Assembly: GCF_900108185.1 (NCBI RefSeq)
Contig: NZ_FNVA01000006.1
Coordinates: forward strand, 124,001-188,000
Direction: 5' to 3'
DNA length: 64,000 nucleotides
From: Bryocella elongata
GTDB taxonomy: Bacteria; Acidobacteriota; Terriglobia; Terriglobales; Acidobacteriaceae
The notes beneath the pieces were generated by a model. It did not search any database, had not been told where the DNA came from, and was given only the letters and a program-made list of their open reading frames with translations. This document shows, in pieces, positions 34,358-43,416 of the stretch (positions are counted from its first letter, which is position 1; each line of letters opens with the position of its first letter). The translations under genes and the position numbers were made by a program.

Positions 34358-36871
34358 CCCATACTTCCTCTGCCACTGCCGCTTCAGCCGCGCCCACACC
34401 GCGTCCTTCTCAGCCTTGCTGATCGCTGGATCGGGGCCTTCGGTAAACCTTGCGGCTTCGACCTTGGCCAGCTCCAGCATCTCGCGGTCCCGGACAAGGT
34501 CGGCGACGCGCAGCTCCGGCATGCCAGCCTGGCGCGTGCCGAAGAACTCACCCGGCCCCCGCTGCTTCAGGTCGAGCTCGGCAAGCTCGAAGCCGTTTTC
34601 GGTGGCCACCATGGCATCGAGCCGTGCTTCGCCCTCGGGGCTCACCTTCTCGCCGGTCATCAGTACGCAATAGCTCTTGTTGGCCCCACGACCAACACGC
34701 CCGCGCAGCTGATGCAGCTGCGCCAGCCCAAACCGCTCCGCGTGGTCGATGACCATCACCGTGGCGTTGGGCACGTCGACGCCGACCTCGATGACCGTGG
34801 TCGAAACCAGTACATCGAGCTCGCCGCGCTTGAACCGGGCCATCGTCACTTCCTTGTCGTCCGCGCTCATGCGGCCATGCAGCAGCCCCAGCTTCATGCC
34901 GCTGAGCGCCCCCTGCTGCAGCTCTTCAAACATCTCGGTAGCGGCGCGAAGCTTCGCGCGCAAAAACATCGCAGGCTGCTTCGGCGCGGCCTTCGACGAG
35001 CCTTTGCCCTTGACCACCTTCGTCGCCTTACCCTCAGCAGCCTTCACACTAGCGGCCTTCTTCGCGGCGGCGGCCTTCCTGGCTCCTGTCTTCCCGCTCG
35101 CTCCTCGCTCCTCTACAGCTTCAGCTTCTTTCTCCGGAGCAAAGTCCAGCTCCGCCTGGTCGTCGCGTTCGCCCTCGATGATGGGGTACACGATGTAGGC
35201 CTGGCGTCCCTGCTTGACCTGCTTGCGCACAAACTCCCACACCTCCCCGGCACGTTCGCCCGGCAAGCGCCGCGTTGTGATCGGCGTACGCCCTGGCGGC
35301 AGCTCGTCGAGCACGCTCACGTCGAGGTCACCGTAGAGCGTCAGCGCCAGCGTGCGCGGGATCGGCGTCGCCGTCATCACCAGCACATCCGGCTCTGTGG
35401 GAGCTTCGCCCGCGCCTGGCTTTTTCATCAACCGGAACCTCTGCTGCACGCCAAACCGATGCTGCTCGTCGACGATGACCAGCCCCAGCTTCGCGAAGTC
35501 GACCTTCTCCTCCACCAGCGCATGGGTGCCGATGGAAAGGTCCGCCTCGCCGCGAAAGATCCTGCCTCGCACCTCGCGCTTCTCGCGCTCGTCCAGCGAG
35601 CCCGTGAGCAGCGACACCCGATACGGCTTGCCTGTCGTCGGCGAGACCGCCTCCTTCAGCAGCTTCTTCGCCTGCAGATAATGCTGGGTCGCCAGGAGCT
35701 CCGTCGGCGCCATCATCGCGACCTGGTAGCCGTTTTCGATGGCGATCAGCGCCGCCTCCAGCGCCACGATCGTCTTGCCCGAGCCGACATCGCCCTGCAG
35801 CAATCGCCGCATCGGCCGCGGGCTGCGCATGTCCCCGGCAATCTCGCCGAGCACCCGCTTCTGCGCTCCCGTTGGCTTGAAGGGTAGGATCTGCTTCAAC
35901 GCCTTGCGCACCTTGTCGTCCGTGACGAAGCTAGTCCCTTCGCGCTCGCGCATGCGACGACGCTTCAGTTCCAGGCCCAGCTCAAGGTAGAAGAACTCCT
36001 CGAAGATCAACCGCCGGTGTGCGGGCGTGATCGCGCTCTGCAGCGCCTCCAGCTCCGTGCCCGCGGGAGGGAAGTGCAGAAACTCCAGCGATTCCATGCG
36101 GCCGGGCATCGCCAGCCGCTCGCGCAGCACCGCAGGCAGCGTTTCGATATTTCCGTTCCCGGCGCTGCTCTCAGCAAGCTCACGAAACACCGTCCACATC
36201 ACCCGCCGTGTCCAGCGCGAGCTCAGCTTCGCCCCCCACGCCGTCGTTCCCCCCAGCGAGTGATACACCGGCACGATCCGGCCCATCTCGAGCATCGTGA
36301 ACTCGGCGTCCTCGCCGGTTGCGCCTTCAACGGGCAGGATCTCGAAGGTCGGCTGCACGATCTTGAACCGCGTCGAGCCCATCGGAGCGTTCAGCGCGTT
36401 GCCGCTGCGCGAGCCATCCAGCTTGCCGTACAGCGCGATCCGCTGCCCCGCGTGGAACTTGTCCTTGAGGTAGGCCGCGTTGAACCACAGGCACTTCACG
36501 GTTTCGAAGACCGGAGGCGGCTTCAGCAGCCCGTCCATCGCTGGTTCGGCTGCTGGTTCGGGTCCAATCCCGTCTCTCGGATCTCGAATCTGGCTCTCTT
36601 TCATCTCCGGAATGACACCGACCGTCATCTCGAAGATCTGCCCCGACCGCGTCTTGAGGAGCACCGTCCCGCGCACCTCGCCGATCACCGTTGCCATGTC
36701 GCCCACCTGGTAGCTCGAAAGCGGGCGTGGATGCAGGCGGTCTTCGTAGCGGAAAGGAAGGTGGTACAGCAGGTCCTCGACCGTCTCGACGCCGCGCTCC
36801 GCCAGGCTGCCGGCCACACGTTCGCCGATCCGCCTGATGAACTTGACCGGCGTTGAGAGCTCTATCCGCAC
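34343..36871 (-). CDS. recG: ATP-dependent DNA helicase RecG with internal insertions
   Basis: An 842-residue helicase that remodels stalled replication forks and Holliday junctions; typical RecG has about 690-700 residues. The N-terminal wedge domain starts VKFIRRIGERVAGSLAERG. Walker A is LLQGDVGSGKT (about residue 355), motif II is VIVDEQHRFGVQQR (about 467), and motif VI is LHQLRGRVGRG. Two insertions explain the extra length: an acidic/proline stretch near residues 95-120 and a Lys/Ala-rich stretch at about 570-628 (RKAAAAKKAASVKAAEGK) inside the C-terminal helicase domain. The GTG at 36871 fits the family start; the open frame beyond it overlaps mreC and is not coding. Confidence 0.93.
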   Translation of the reverse strand: MRIELSTPVKFIRRIGERVAGSLAERGVETVEDLLYHLPFRYEDRLHPRPLSSYQVGDMATVIGEVRGTVLLKTRSGQIFEMTVGVIPEMKESQIRDPRDGIGPEPAAEPAMDGLLKPPPVFETVKCLWFNAAYLKDKFHAGQRIALYGKLDGSRSGNALNAPMGSTRFKIVQPTFEILPVEGATGEDAEFTMLEMGRIVPVYHSLGGTTAWGAKLSSRWTRRVMWTVFRELAESSAGNGNIETLPAVLRERLAMPGRMESLEFLHFPPAGTELEALQSAITPAHRRLIFEEFFYLELGLELKRRRMREREGTSFVTDDKVRKALKQILPFKPTGAQKRVLGEIAGDMRSPRPMRRLLQGDVGSGKTIVALEAALIAIENGYQVAMMAPTELLATQHYLQAKKLLKEAVSPTTGKPYRVSLLTGSLDEREKREVRGRIFRGEADLSIGTHALVEEKVDFAKLGLVIVDEQHRFGVQQRFRLMKKPGAGEAPTEPDVLVMTATPIPRTLALTLYGDLDVSVLDELPPGRTPITTRRLPGERAGEVWEFVRKQVKQGRQAYIVYPIIEGERDDQAELDFAPEKEAEAVEERGASGKTGARKAAAAKKAASVKAAEGKATKVVKGKGSSKAAPKQPAMFLRAKLRAATEMFEELQQGALSGMKLGLLHGRMSADDKEVTMARFKRGELDVLVSTTVIEVGVDVPNATVMVIDHAERFGLAQLHQLRGRVGRGANKSYCVLMTGEKVSPEGEARLDAMVATENGFELAELDLKQRGPGEFFGTRQAGMPELRVADLVRDREMLELAKVEAARFTEGPDPAISKAEKDAVWARLKRQWQRKYGLVEA

Positions 36872-37082
36872 GGTTTCGATGGTACTAGCCGACGCTGTGG
36901 CAGTTGCCCCCGTGCCTGCGGCGGCAACGTCTTCACATTGCTCACAAGCACGGCGCGCGTGCCCGTTGGATAATGGTGACAGGGCGTGTTCCAGCCCAAC
37001 CTTTGAATTTCGCCCAGCTTTTGAAACGTCGCGGGCATCGCCCTCGTGGCGTGTCCCGCTGGGCCGGCAGGCAAGTTTTCGG

Positions 37083-38306
37083 ATGGATTCGTTTCTCCAG
37101 CGCTTCAAGAACCCACTTGTGCTGATCGCCATTGTGCTGGCGCAGGTGCTGGCGCTCGCCGTCCAGGTGCAGAAGCCTCTGCACGGCTTTTCCGCACGTG
37201 ACGGCGCCGATGGCCCCCGCGTGAGCCTGCTGCGTTCCTGGATCAGCGCCGTCTTTACGCCCATCGAGCGCGGCAAGAATGCCTCCAGCTTCGGTGTGCG
37301 GAACTTGTGGTTCGGTTACATCAACCTGCGCCACACTCACCAGGAAAACGAAGATCTCAAGAAGGAGATCGCCCGGCTCAAGCTCGAGCAGGATGAGTTT
37401 GCCGAGGACGCTGCCCAGGGCCGTCGCCTGCAGGCCCTGATGGCATTCAAGCAGCGCTACGTGCAGCAGACCGTCGGAGCCCAGATCATCGGCACCAGCG
37501 GCTCGGATCAGTCGCAGATCCTGTTGCTCGATAAGGGCGCTGACTTCGGCCTCAAGCCCGACCAGGCCGTGATGACGCCCGACGGCGTCGTCGGCAAGAT
37601 CCGGGACGTCTTTCCGCACACCGCGCAGCTTCTCCTGCTCAATGACCCTACCTCCGGCGCGGGCGTCCTGCTCGTCTCCACCCGCATGCGGGCCATCCTG
37701 CGCGGCGGCCCCAACGGCCAGGTCATCATCACCAACCTCACCGCCGATTCACGCCTCAAGCCCGGGGAGCAGGTCGTCACCTCGGGTGGAGACCAGGTCT
37801 TCCCGCGCGGTCTGCCCGTTGGCGTTATCACCTCCATCGCCCCCGACCCGCAGCATCAGCCGTACCTCATGATCACGCTGAAGCCCAATGCCGACCTCTC
37901 CCGCCTCGAAGAGGTTCTTGTCATCACCGGCACGACAGGTACACTTCCCGCCGACGCCCTGGCCGATGCCACCACCGCCGAGGGCGTCGCAGAAGCGAAC
38001 AAGCGCGCCGCCGACCTTATCGCAGAACGACTTCCCAGCCTCCATGACGACGCAGGACAGGCCGCAACTGGAGCTGCCGGCTCGACCGGTGCAACGAACA
38101 GTCCGAAGACTGACTCCGTCCCCGATCTGGTTCGCGGTACGCCCGGGATCCCGAACTCCGGTCTTCCTCGCCCTCGCCCCGCGCTGCATCCCGACCGCTA
38201 CTCTCCCGGCACCGTCGAGCCCGCACAGGATCTTCAGCCTGGAGCCCGGCCCGGCACTCCGCCAACCGAAGCGAAGCCGCCGCAAGACAATCAGGACGAT
38301 CACTAG
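37083..38306 (+). CDS. mreC: Rod shape-determining protein MreC
   Basis: A 407-residue bitopic inner-membrane protein that links MreB filaments to wall synthases in the periplasm. It has a short cytoplasmic start, a membrane helix (LVLIAIVLAQVLALAVQV, about 11-28), a coiled-coil at about 75-110 (ENEDLKKEIARLKLEQDEF), and the double beta-barrel core with DKGADFGLKPDQAVMTPDGV and GEQVVTSGGDQVFPRGLPVG. A proline-rich tail from about 310 is longer than in E. coli MreC. The start at 37083 is chosen because it begins just before the helix. First gene of mreC-mreD-mrdA-rodA; mreB is not in the window. Confidence 0.94.
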   Translation: MDSFLQRFKNPLVLIAIVLAQVLALAVQVQKPLHGFSARDGADGPRVSLLRSWISAVFTPIERGKNASSFGVRNLWFGYINLRHTHQENEDLKKEIARLKLEQDEFAEDAAQGRRLQALMAFKQRYVQQTVGAQIIGTSGSDQSQILLLDKGADFGLKPDQAVMTPDGVVGKIRDVFPHTAQLLLLNDPTSGAGVLLVSTRMRAILRGGPNGQVIITNLTADSRLKPGEQVVTSGGDQVFPRGLPVGVITSIAPDPQHQPYLMITLKPNADLSRLEEVLVITGTTGTLPADALADATTAEGVAEANKRAADLIAERLPSLHDDAGQAATGAAGSTGATNSPKTDSVPDLVRGTPGIPNSGLPRPRPALHPDRYSPGTVEPAQDLQPGARPGTPPTEAKPPQDNQDDH

Positions 38307-38383
38307 CCTCTTCTCATTCTCACTGACAAATTCTCCCTGACAACCTCGAACCCGGCAGCACAGAAGGACTCCACAGATACCCG

Positions 38384-38908
38384 ATGCGCGAACGCAGCTA
38401 TACATCCCGGCAGGAGCTTGATCAGTACGCCTTCCGTCCCCTGGTCGCGCTGCTCATTCCGCTGGCCTGCATGGTTGTGCAGGTACTTCTGCCACCCTGG
38501 CTGCTGGCGAAGGTTGGCATCGATCTACCGCTGCTGGCTGTGATCTACTTCGCGGTCGCACGGCGCAGCCCCATCGCGGGCACCATTACCGGCACCATCA
38601 TCGGCCTCTTCCAGGACGGCCTCACCAACCTGCCCTTCGGCGTCTACGGCATTGCGAAGGCGGTCATCGGTTACATCGCGGCCAACATTGGCTTTGCGGT
38701 GGACATGGACAACACCGTCAACCGCGCCATCATGAACTTCGCCTTCTCCCTCGCGCAGAGCGGCATGCTCTACCTCATCAAGCGCTGGGTCCTGGCCGAT
38801 GTCACCGCGCACCTGCTGCCCATCCACGAGGTCATCGCTGCCGTTGCGAACACCGCCGCCGGCGTACCCCTGTTCTTTCTGCTCGACCGCTTCCGCATCC
38901 GCGAGTAA
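38384..38908 (+). CDS. mreD: Rod shape-determining protein MreD
   Basis: A 174-residue integral membrane protein with about five hydrophobic segments and the MreD-type central sequence SPIAGTITGTIIGLFQDGLT followed by GVYGIAKAVIGYIAANIG. It works in the elongasome with MreC, RodA and PBP2. It lies 77 bases after mreC and 158 bases before mrdA on the same strand. The sequence is weakly conserved as usual for MreD; the operon position makes the call secure. Confidence 0.92.
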   Translation: MRERSYTSRQELDQYAFRPLVALLIPLACMVVQVLLPPWLLAKVGIDLPLLAVIYFAVARRSPIAGTITGTIIGLFQDGLTNLPFGVYGIAKAVIGYIAANIGFAVDMDNTVNRAIMNFAFSLAQSGMLYLIKRWVLADVTAHLLPIHEVIAAVANTAAGVPLFFLLDRFRIRE

Positions 38909-39066
38909 TTGCTGGAACCAGGAAGGTAGCCGCAAAGATACGGAACTGCGACAAAGCCTCCGAACGGGAAGAGCTCCGAGACCCTATAAAATAAGGGTGC
39001 GGCGTAATTTCGCGTTTGTGACTTTCTCCACTCACGACTTTCTCACCGCAGGAGCGTCCTTCCCCC

Positions 39067-41055
39067 ATGGCCCGCATCTCACCACTCGACCCGAACCCCT
39101 TTGACCGTGAAGAGAAGGTCTCCACGGCCAAGCTCAACGCTACGCAGTACATCGTGGCGCTGGTCATGCTGGTGCTCGTCTCGGGGCTGTGGCGTCTGCA
39201 GATTCTGGGCGCGGACAACTATCGCGTGCTCGCCGAGCAGAACCGCATCCGCAAGGTGCCCGTGCTCGCCCCCCGCGGCAAGATCTTCGACCGCGAAGGC
39301 CGCATCCTCGTCGACAACTATCCCTCGGTCACCTGCTTCCTTGTCCGCGAGCAGCAGAAGAACCTCGAGGCCGATCTGCCGCTGATCGCCCAGGGCCTGC
39401 ATATCCCTGAAGACCAGATTCGCTCCACCATCAAGCGCTTTGCCCTCGCGCCCAAGTACCAGCCCATCCCCCTCAAGCAGGACATCACGCCCGACGAGCA
39501 GGCCTTCATCGCCGCCCATCGCGACGAGCTGCCGGAGCTCGAAACCCTCGAGGAGCAGCGCCGCCTGTATCCCAGGGATGGCTTCGCAGCGCACCTCATC
39601 GGCTACGTCGGCGAGGTCAGCGAGAACGACCTTAATACCTCCAAATACGCCTTTTACGAGCCCGGAGATGTCGTCGGCAAGTCCGGCGTCGAGGAGGCGT
39701 ACGACGCCATCCTTCGCGGGGTTGACGGCTCGCGCGACGTCGTCGTGAACTCGCACGGCAAAGAGGTCGGCATGATGGGGCAGGAACTCGCCAAGCCCGG
39801 CCAGGATCTCAAGCTCACCATCGACCTCGACCTGCAGATGGCCGCCGAAAAGGCGCTCGAAGGCAAGAACGGTGCGATCGTGGCGATGGACCCGCACACC
39901 GGCGAGATCCTCGCCATGGTCTCGCGGCCCACCTTCGATCCCAACCAGTTCGCTGTGCGCCTGACCAGGTCCTACTGGAACGAGATCATCACCAACCCCA
40001 ATCACCCGCTGATGAACAAGGCGATCCAGGCGCAGCTCGCTCCCGGCTCGACCTTCAAGGTCATCATGACGGTGGCGGGGCTGCAGGAAAACATGGCGGA
40101 GAATATGCACGTCGTCTGCAATGGCGGCGTCACCCTCCAGGGGCATTTCTTCGGCTGCGACAAGCACCACGGCCTGGTGGACATCCATAACGCCCTGCCC
40201 TACTCCTGCGACAGCTTCTACTTCACGCTTGCCGACAGGCTCGGCATCGACACCATCGCGAAGTATGGGCATGAGATGGGCATCGGGCAGAAGACCGGCG
40301 TTGACCTGCCCGATGAGGCGACCGGCATCATGCCTTCGCCGCAGTGGAAGCTGAAGGCGCAGCACGACAAGTGGTACGCCGGTGAGACCCCGTCCGTGGG
40401 CATCGGACAGGGCGCGGTGCAGGCGAGCCCCATTCAGCTCGCCCGTGCCCTCAGCGGCATCGCCTCCGGTGGAGCTCTCGTCCGTCCGCACGTGGTCTTC
40501 CCCGACGAGATCTCGCCGGACATGCTGCAGGCCATTCACGATACCTATCCCGGTTCGGGCGAGAAGAAGGTCGAAATCTCTCCGGAGACCTGGCAGATCG
40601 TGACGGACGACATGGCGAACGTGACCCAGGGGATCGGGACGGCTGCCGAAGCGCATCTCGAAGGAATCGACTTCGCCGGCAAGACCGGCACGGCGGACGT
40701 CGTGAGCGGACGCAAGAAGGGCACAGCCGATAAGGCGACGCTCCCCAACGCATGGTTCGTCGGCATGGCGCCACGCCGTAACCCGGACATCGTCGTTGCG
40801 GTCCTCTGGGAGCACGGCTACTGGGGCAACAACTCGGCGAAGCTGGGCGCGCAGGTCATCAACGCCTTCGTAACCAAGCAGCGCATGCGCTCCGGCAACC
40901 TGATGAAGCTGGCCGACAGCCCGAAGCCTGCGGCCCCGTCAGACCAGACACCGGGCGACAAGCCGAAGACTCCCGCAGCAAACCCAGCCGGGGCAAACAC
41001 CGCTGCACTTGAGCCCCAGCGGGGGCTTCCGCGGCCCGGAGCGGGTGGAAGATAG
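39067..41055 (+). CDS. mrdA: Penicillin-binding protein 2 (elongation transpeptidase)
   Basis: A 662-residue bitopic class B PBP that crosslinks peptidoglycan during lateral growth. After a membrane helix (about residues 23-38), the dimerisation domain holds RKVPVLAPRGKIFDREGRIL. The transpeptidase triad is S328-T-F-K331, S380-C-D382 and K539-T-G. SxD in place of SxN is normal for PBP2. The C-terminal 50 residues are Pro/Ala-rich and low-complexity. The start codon follows GGAGCG about 10 bases upstream. Two small genes separate it from rodA. Confidence 0.95.
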   Translation: MARISPLDPNPFDREEKVSTAKLNATQYIVALVMLVLVSGLWRLQILGADNYRVLAEQNRIRKVPVLAPRGKIFDREGRILVDNYPSVTCFLVREQQKNLEADLPLIAQGLHIPEDQIRSTIKRFALAPKYQPIPLKQDITPDEQAFIAAHRDELPELETLEEQRRLYPRDGFAAHLIGYVGEVSENDLNTSKYAFYEPGDVVGKSGVEEAYDAILRGVDGSRDVVVNSHGKEVGMMGQELAKPGQDLKLTIDLDLQMAAEKALEGKNGAIVAMDPHTGEILAMVSRPTFDPNQFAVRLTRSYWNEIITNPNHPLMNKAIQAQLAPGSTFKVIMTVAGLQENMAENMHVVCNGGVTLQGHFFGCDKHHGLVDIHNALPYSCDSFYFTLADRLGIDTIAKYGHEMGIGQKTGVDLPDEATGIMPSPQWKLKAQHDKWYAGETPSVGIGQGAVQASPIQLARALSGIASGGALVRPHVVFPDEISPDMLQAIHDTYPGSGEKKVEISPETWQIVTDDMANVTQGIGTAAEAHLEGIDFAGKTGTADVVSGRKKGTADKATLPNAWFVGMAPRRNPDIVVAVLWEHGYWGNNSAKLGAQVINAFVTKQRMRSGNLMKLADSPKPAAPSDQTPGDKPKTPAANPAGANTAALEPQRGLPRPGAGGR

Positions 41056-41072
41056 CCGAGGTATCATCAGAC

Positions 41073-41321
41073 ATGGCTTTGGAGATAGAGATCGCTCGCT
41101 ACAACGAACTCCTCCCTCAGCTACTGGAGACGAGCGAGGGAAAGATCGCGGTCATAAAAGGCCAGGAGTTTCTGGGGGCCTTCGAGACGATGGACGAAGC
41201 CTATCAAGCGCTCCTTCCCAAGTACGGCTTCGTGCAATGTCTCATGCGGACGATCCGCGCGCAGCAACCTGTGTACGACCTCACAAATCTTCATCTTGGA
41301 CTGATTCGTGTCCAAGAGTGA
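41073..41321 (+). CDS. Small alpha/beta protein paired with aspartyl protease gene
   Basis: An 82-residue protein. The pattern ELLPQLLETSEGKIAVIKGQ then EFLGAFETMDEAYQALLPKYG suggests a compact fold of one helix, two strands (IAVIKG, EFLGAF) and a second helix. It resembles small DUF5678-like proteins in style, which is a tentative comparison. It starts 17 bases after mrdA and overlaps the next gene by 14 bases. Base composition is somewhat lower in GC than mrdA and rodA, hinting at a separate origin. Its tight coupling to the protease suggests a partner, inhibitor or substrate adaptor; this is inference. Confidence 0.75.
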   Translation: MALEIEIARYNELLPQLLETSEGKIAVIKGQEFLGAFETMDEAYQALLPKYGFVQCLMRTIRAQQPVYDLTNLHLGLIRVQE

Positions 41322-41775
41322 GTTCGACTGCATCGGCCCAGGTGGACTCGACACGCTTCTCTATGATGGCCCGCTGCTTCAGGTTGCGATTACCGTCCCT
41401 CTCGCATTGGTCCGCTTTCTCCGCGAAAATGGACAGCCTCCGTTTTCTTCCATCATCGGTCTTGGGCAGATCGACACTGGAGCTGCGGTGTCGGCTGTGG
41501 ACCCATCCGTGTTTCGTGAACTGGAGATACCTTCAGTCGATAGGGAGATGGTGCAGACGGCGCACGGACTTTCGGAGCTTGATCGGTACAACGCCAGTGT
41601 TCGCTTTCTGCAGTTGGAGGTCGAGCCAATGCCTCTCCATGACGTGCTTGGAGGCCATGTTCGCCGCCCCTCCGTCCTCGGCCCAGATATCATCATGCTC
41701 ATCGGTCGTGATCTGCTTCGAAGCTTGGTCTTCACCTATGACGGCCCGAACGCCCGCTTTACGGTTGCTACCTAA
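41308..41775 (+). CDS. Retropepsin-like aspartyl protease family protein
   Basis: A 155-residue protein with the aspartyl protease motif GQIDTGAAVSAVDP, catalytic Asp56 in D-T-G, a typical second conserved region (HVRRPSVLGPDIIMLIGRDL, the LIGxDxL strand) and beta-rich intervening sequence. One-domain enzymes of this kind act as homodimers. The start GTG at 41308 overlaps the preceding stop by 14 bases. rodA begins 3 bases after this gene. No signal peptide or membrane helix is evident, so it should be cytoplasmic. Target unknown. Its place between mrdA and rodA is unusual. Confidence 0.82.
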   Translation: MSKSEFDCIGPGGLDTLLYDGPLLQVAITVPLALVRFLRENGQPPFSSIIGLGQIDTGAAVSAVDPSVFRELEIPSVDREMVQTAHGLSELDRYNASVRFLQLEVEPMPLHDVLGGHVRRPSVLGPDIIMLIGRDLLRSLVFTYDGPNARFTVAT

Positions 41776-41778
41776 TCT

Positions 41779-42888
41779 ATGTTTCGCTCCCGCTTCCGTG
41801 ACTTCGACTGGACCCTCCTCGGCTTCGTAGCCGCGCTGAGCATCATCAGCGTCTTCGAGATCCGCTCGGCGACCGCGATGACCAAGTTCCACGGCTTCCA
41901 GACAAAGCAGATCCTCTTTCTCTCGATCGGCACCGTGGCCATGTTCGGCATCTCTATGCTCGACTACCACAAGCTCCTCGACATCGCCTACTGGGCGTAC
42001 GGCATCTCGATCACGGCGCTCGTTGCGGTGCTGGTGCCGCACATCGGCACCAAGGTGCTCGGGGCGCGGCGCTGGATCAACCTCGGCGGAGGCGCACACT
42101 TTCAGCCATCGGAATGGGTTAAGCTCGTGCTCATCCTCACCATGGCCCGTTTCCTTTGGGAGCGCTCCGGCGAAGACCACGAGATGACCTGGCGCGATAT
42201 CGGCAAATGCTTCGCTCTCATCGGCGTCCCCATGCTCCTCGTGCTCAAGGAGCCCGACCTCGGCACCTGCCTCACCTACTCTCCAGTACTTCTTGCCGGC
42301 CTCTTTCTCGGCGGAATCCGTCTCAAACAGGCGTCCATCCTGATCCTCGGCTTTTTGCTGGTGGTCGGCGTGGGCTGGAAGTCCGGCAAGCTGCTGAAGC
42401 CGTATCAGAAGGCCCGTCTTACCGCCTTCGTCAATCCGGACAATGACCCCAAGGGCTCGGGCTACCAGATCCGCCAGTCGCTCATCGCCGTCGGCTCGGG
42501 TGGTCTTTGGGGTACCGGCGCCAACAAAGGCTCGCAGACCCAGGGCGACTTTCTTCCCATCCCTTACACCGACTTCATCTTCGCCGCTTTTTGCGAGGAG
42601 CATGGCTTCATCGGCGCCGTCATCATCCTCCTGCTCTACTTCATGATCCTCGTCCGGCTCGTCCAGAACGCCCAGATGGCCGCCGATCCGCCCGGGACGC
42701 TGGTCACCATGGGCGTCATGGCGGTGACCCTTTTCCAGGTCGCGGTCAACGTCGGCATGTGCCTCGGCCTCATGCCGGTGACCGGAATCCCTTTGCCCCT
42801 AATGAGTTACGGAGGATCGTCGGTGATCTTCACCTTCCTGGCCCTTGGGATCGTTATGAACATCCGCATGCGACGATTTGTGAACTAG
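41779..42888 (+). CDS. rodA: Rod shape-determining protein RodA (SEDS peptidoglycan glycosyltransferase)
   Basis: A 369-residue polytopic SEDS protein that polymerises lipid II together with PBP2 during elongation. About ten hydrophobic segments are visible. The conserved Asp needed for activity is in LVLKEPDLGTCLTY. Other hallmarks are GARRWINLG, FQPSEWVKL, GSGGLWGTGANKGSQTQGDF, FIFAAFCEEHGFIGA and the final PLMSYGGSSVIFTF. It is the last gene of the mre/mrd operon, 3 bases after the aspartyl protease gene, so translation is probably coupled. Confidence 0.95.
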   Translation: MFRSRFRDFDWTLLGFVAALSIISVFEIRSATAMTKFHGFQTKQILFLSIGTVAMFGISMLDYHKLLDIAYWAYGISITALVAVLVPHIGTKVLGARRWINLGGGAHFQPSEWVKLVLILTMARFLWERSGEDHEMTWRDIGKCFALIGVPMLLVLKEPDLGTCLTYSPVLLAGLFLGGIRLKQASILILGFLLVVGVGWKSGKLLKPYQKARLTAFVNPDNDPKGSGYQIRQSLIAVGSGGLWGTGANKGSQTQGDFLPIPYTDFIFAAFCEEHGFIGAVIILLLYFMILVRLVQNAQMAADPPGTLVTMGVMAVTLFQVAVNVGMCLGLMPVTGIPLPLMSYGGSSVIFTFLALGIVMNIRMRRFVN

Positions 42889-43416
42889 TCCCGTGACGCG
42901 GCGCACAGCGCAGCCAGTTTGGTGCATACTAAGAGCAACTGTCTGGCCTTTTGCCAGGCAGGCAAGCCCAGCCCCGGATGCGAACCATCTTTCCCGCCGG
43001 CTGGGAACCCAGGATTTTATCTAAAGGGCCGGCCAGGCGCGAGATCACTCTGCGGTCGGACAGGTTTTGAGAATGAACGTAAACGGACGGTTAACGGCCA
43101 CCCCTCTCTGCGAGGAAGTGCTGGTCACAAACTCCGTTTGCGCAATGTGGATCGCGAAGGCTCGTCAAGATTTCGCGATCGACGGTACAACACTGGCTTC
43201 GTCTGTTCCCCAAAGAGCTTCAAGGAGGTTCGCCGTGCGGCTCAGCTCGCGCGGCGTATCCCCTGCTGCACCTGCAAGGTCGGCACCAGCGTTCTCCTCT
43301 CGTCTCCTGACCTCCACTGAGGAGCTTGCCTTCAGGAGCTAACCAGACTCCGGAAGGTTTGATCCTCGCCTCGCCTGCTCGTTCGCGCACAAACTGCGCG
43401 GACAGAAAGCAGGACG
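42889..43416 (+). other. Long leader region before the RNase E/G gene
   Basis: No firm gene is seen in these 528 bases. An open frame from ATG 43073 to 43342 could encode 90 residues (MNVNGRLTATPLCEEVLVTN), but it has only a weak ribosome-binding site and Ser/Ala/Arg-rich composition. In many bacteria RNase E limits its own mRNA through a long 5' leader, so the region may play that role; this is inference. Confidence 0.35.

Noticed and set aside
36872-37276. Upstream extension of recG
   Set aside because: It runs antisense through the mreC start and has no helicase-like sequence; the GTG at 36871 gives the normal RecG N-terminus.
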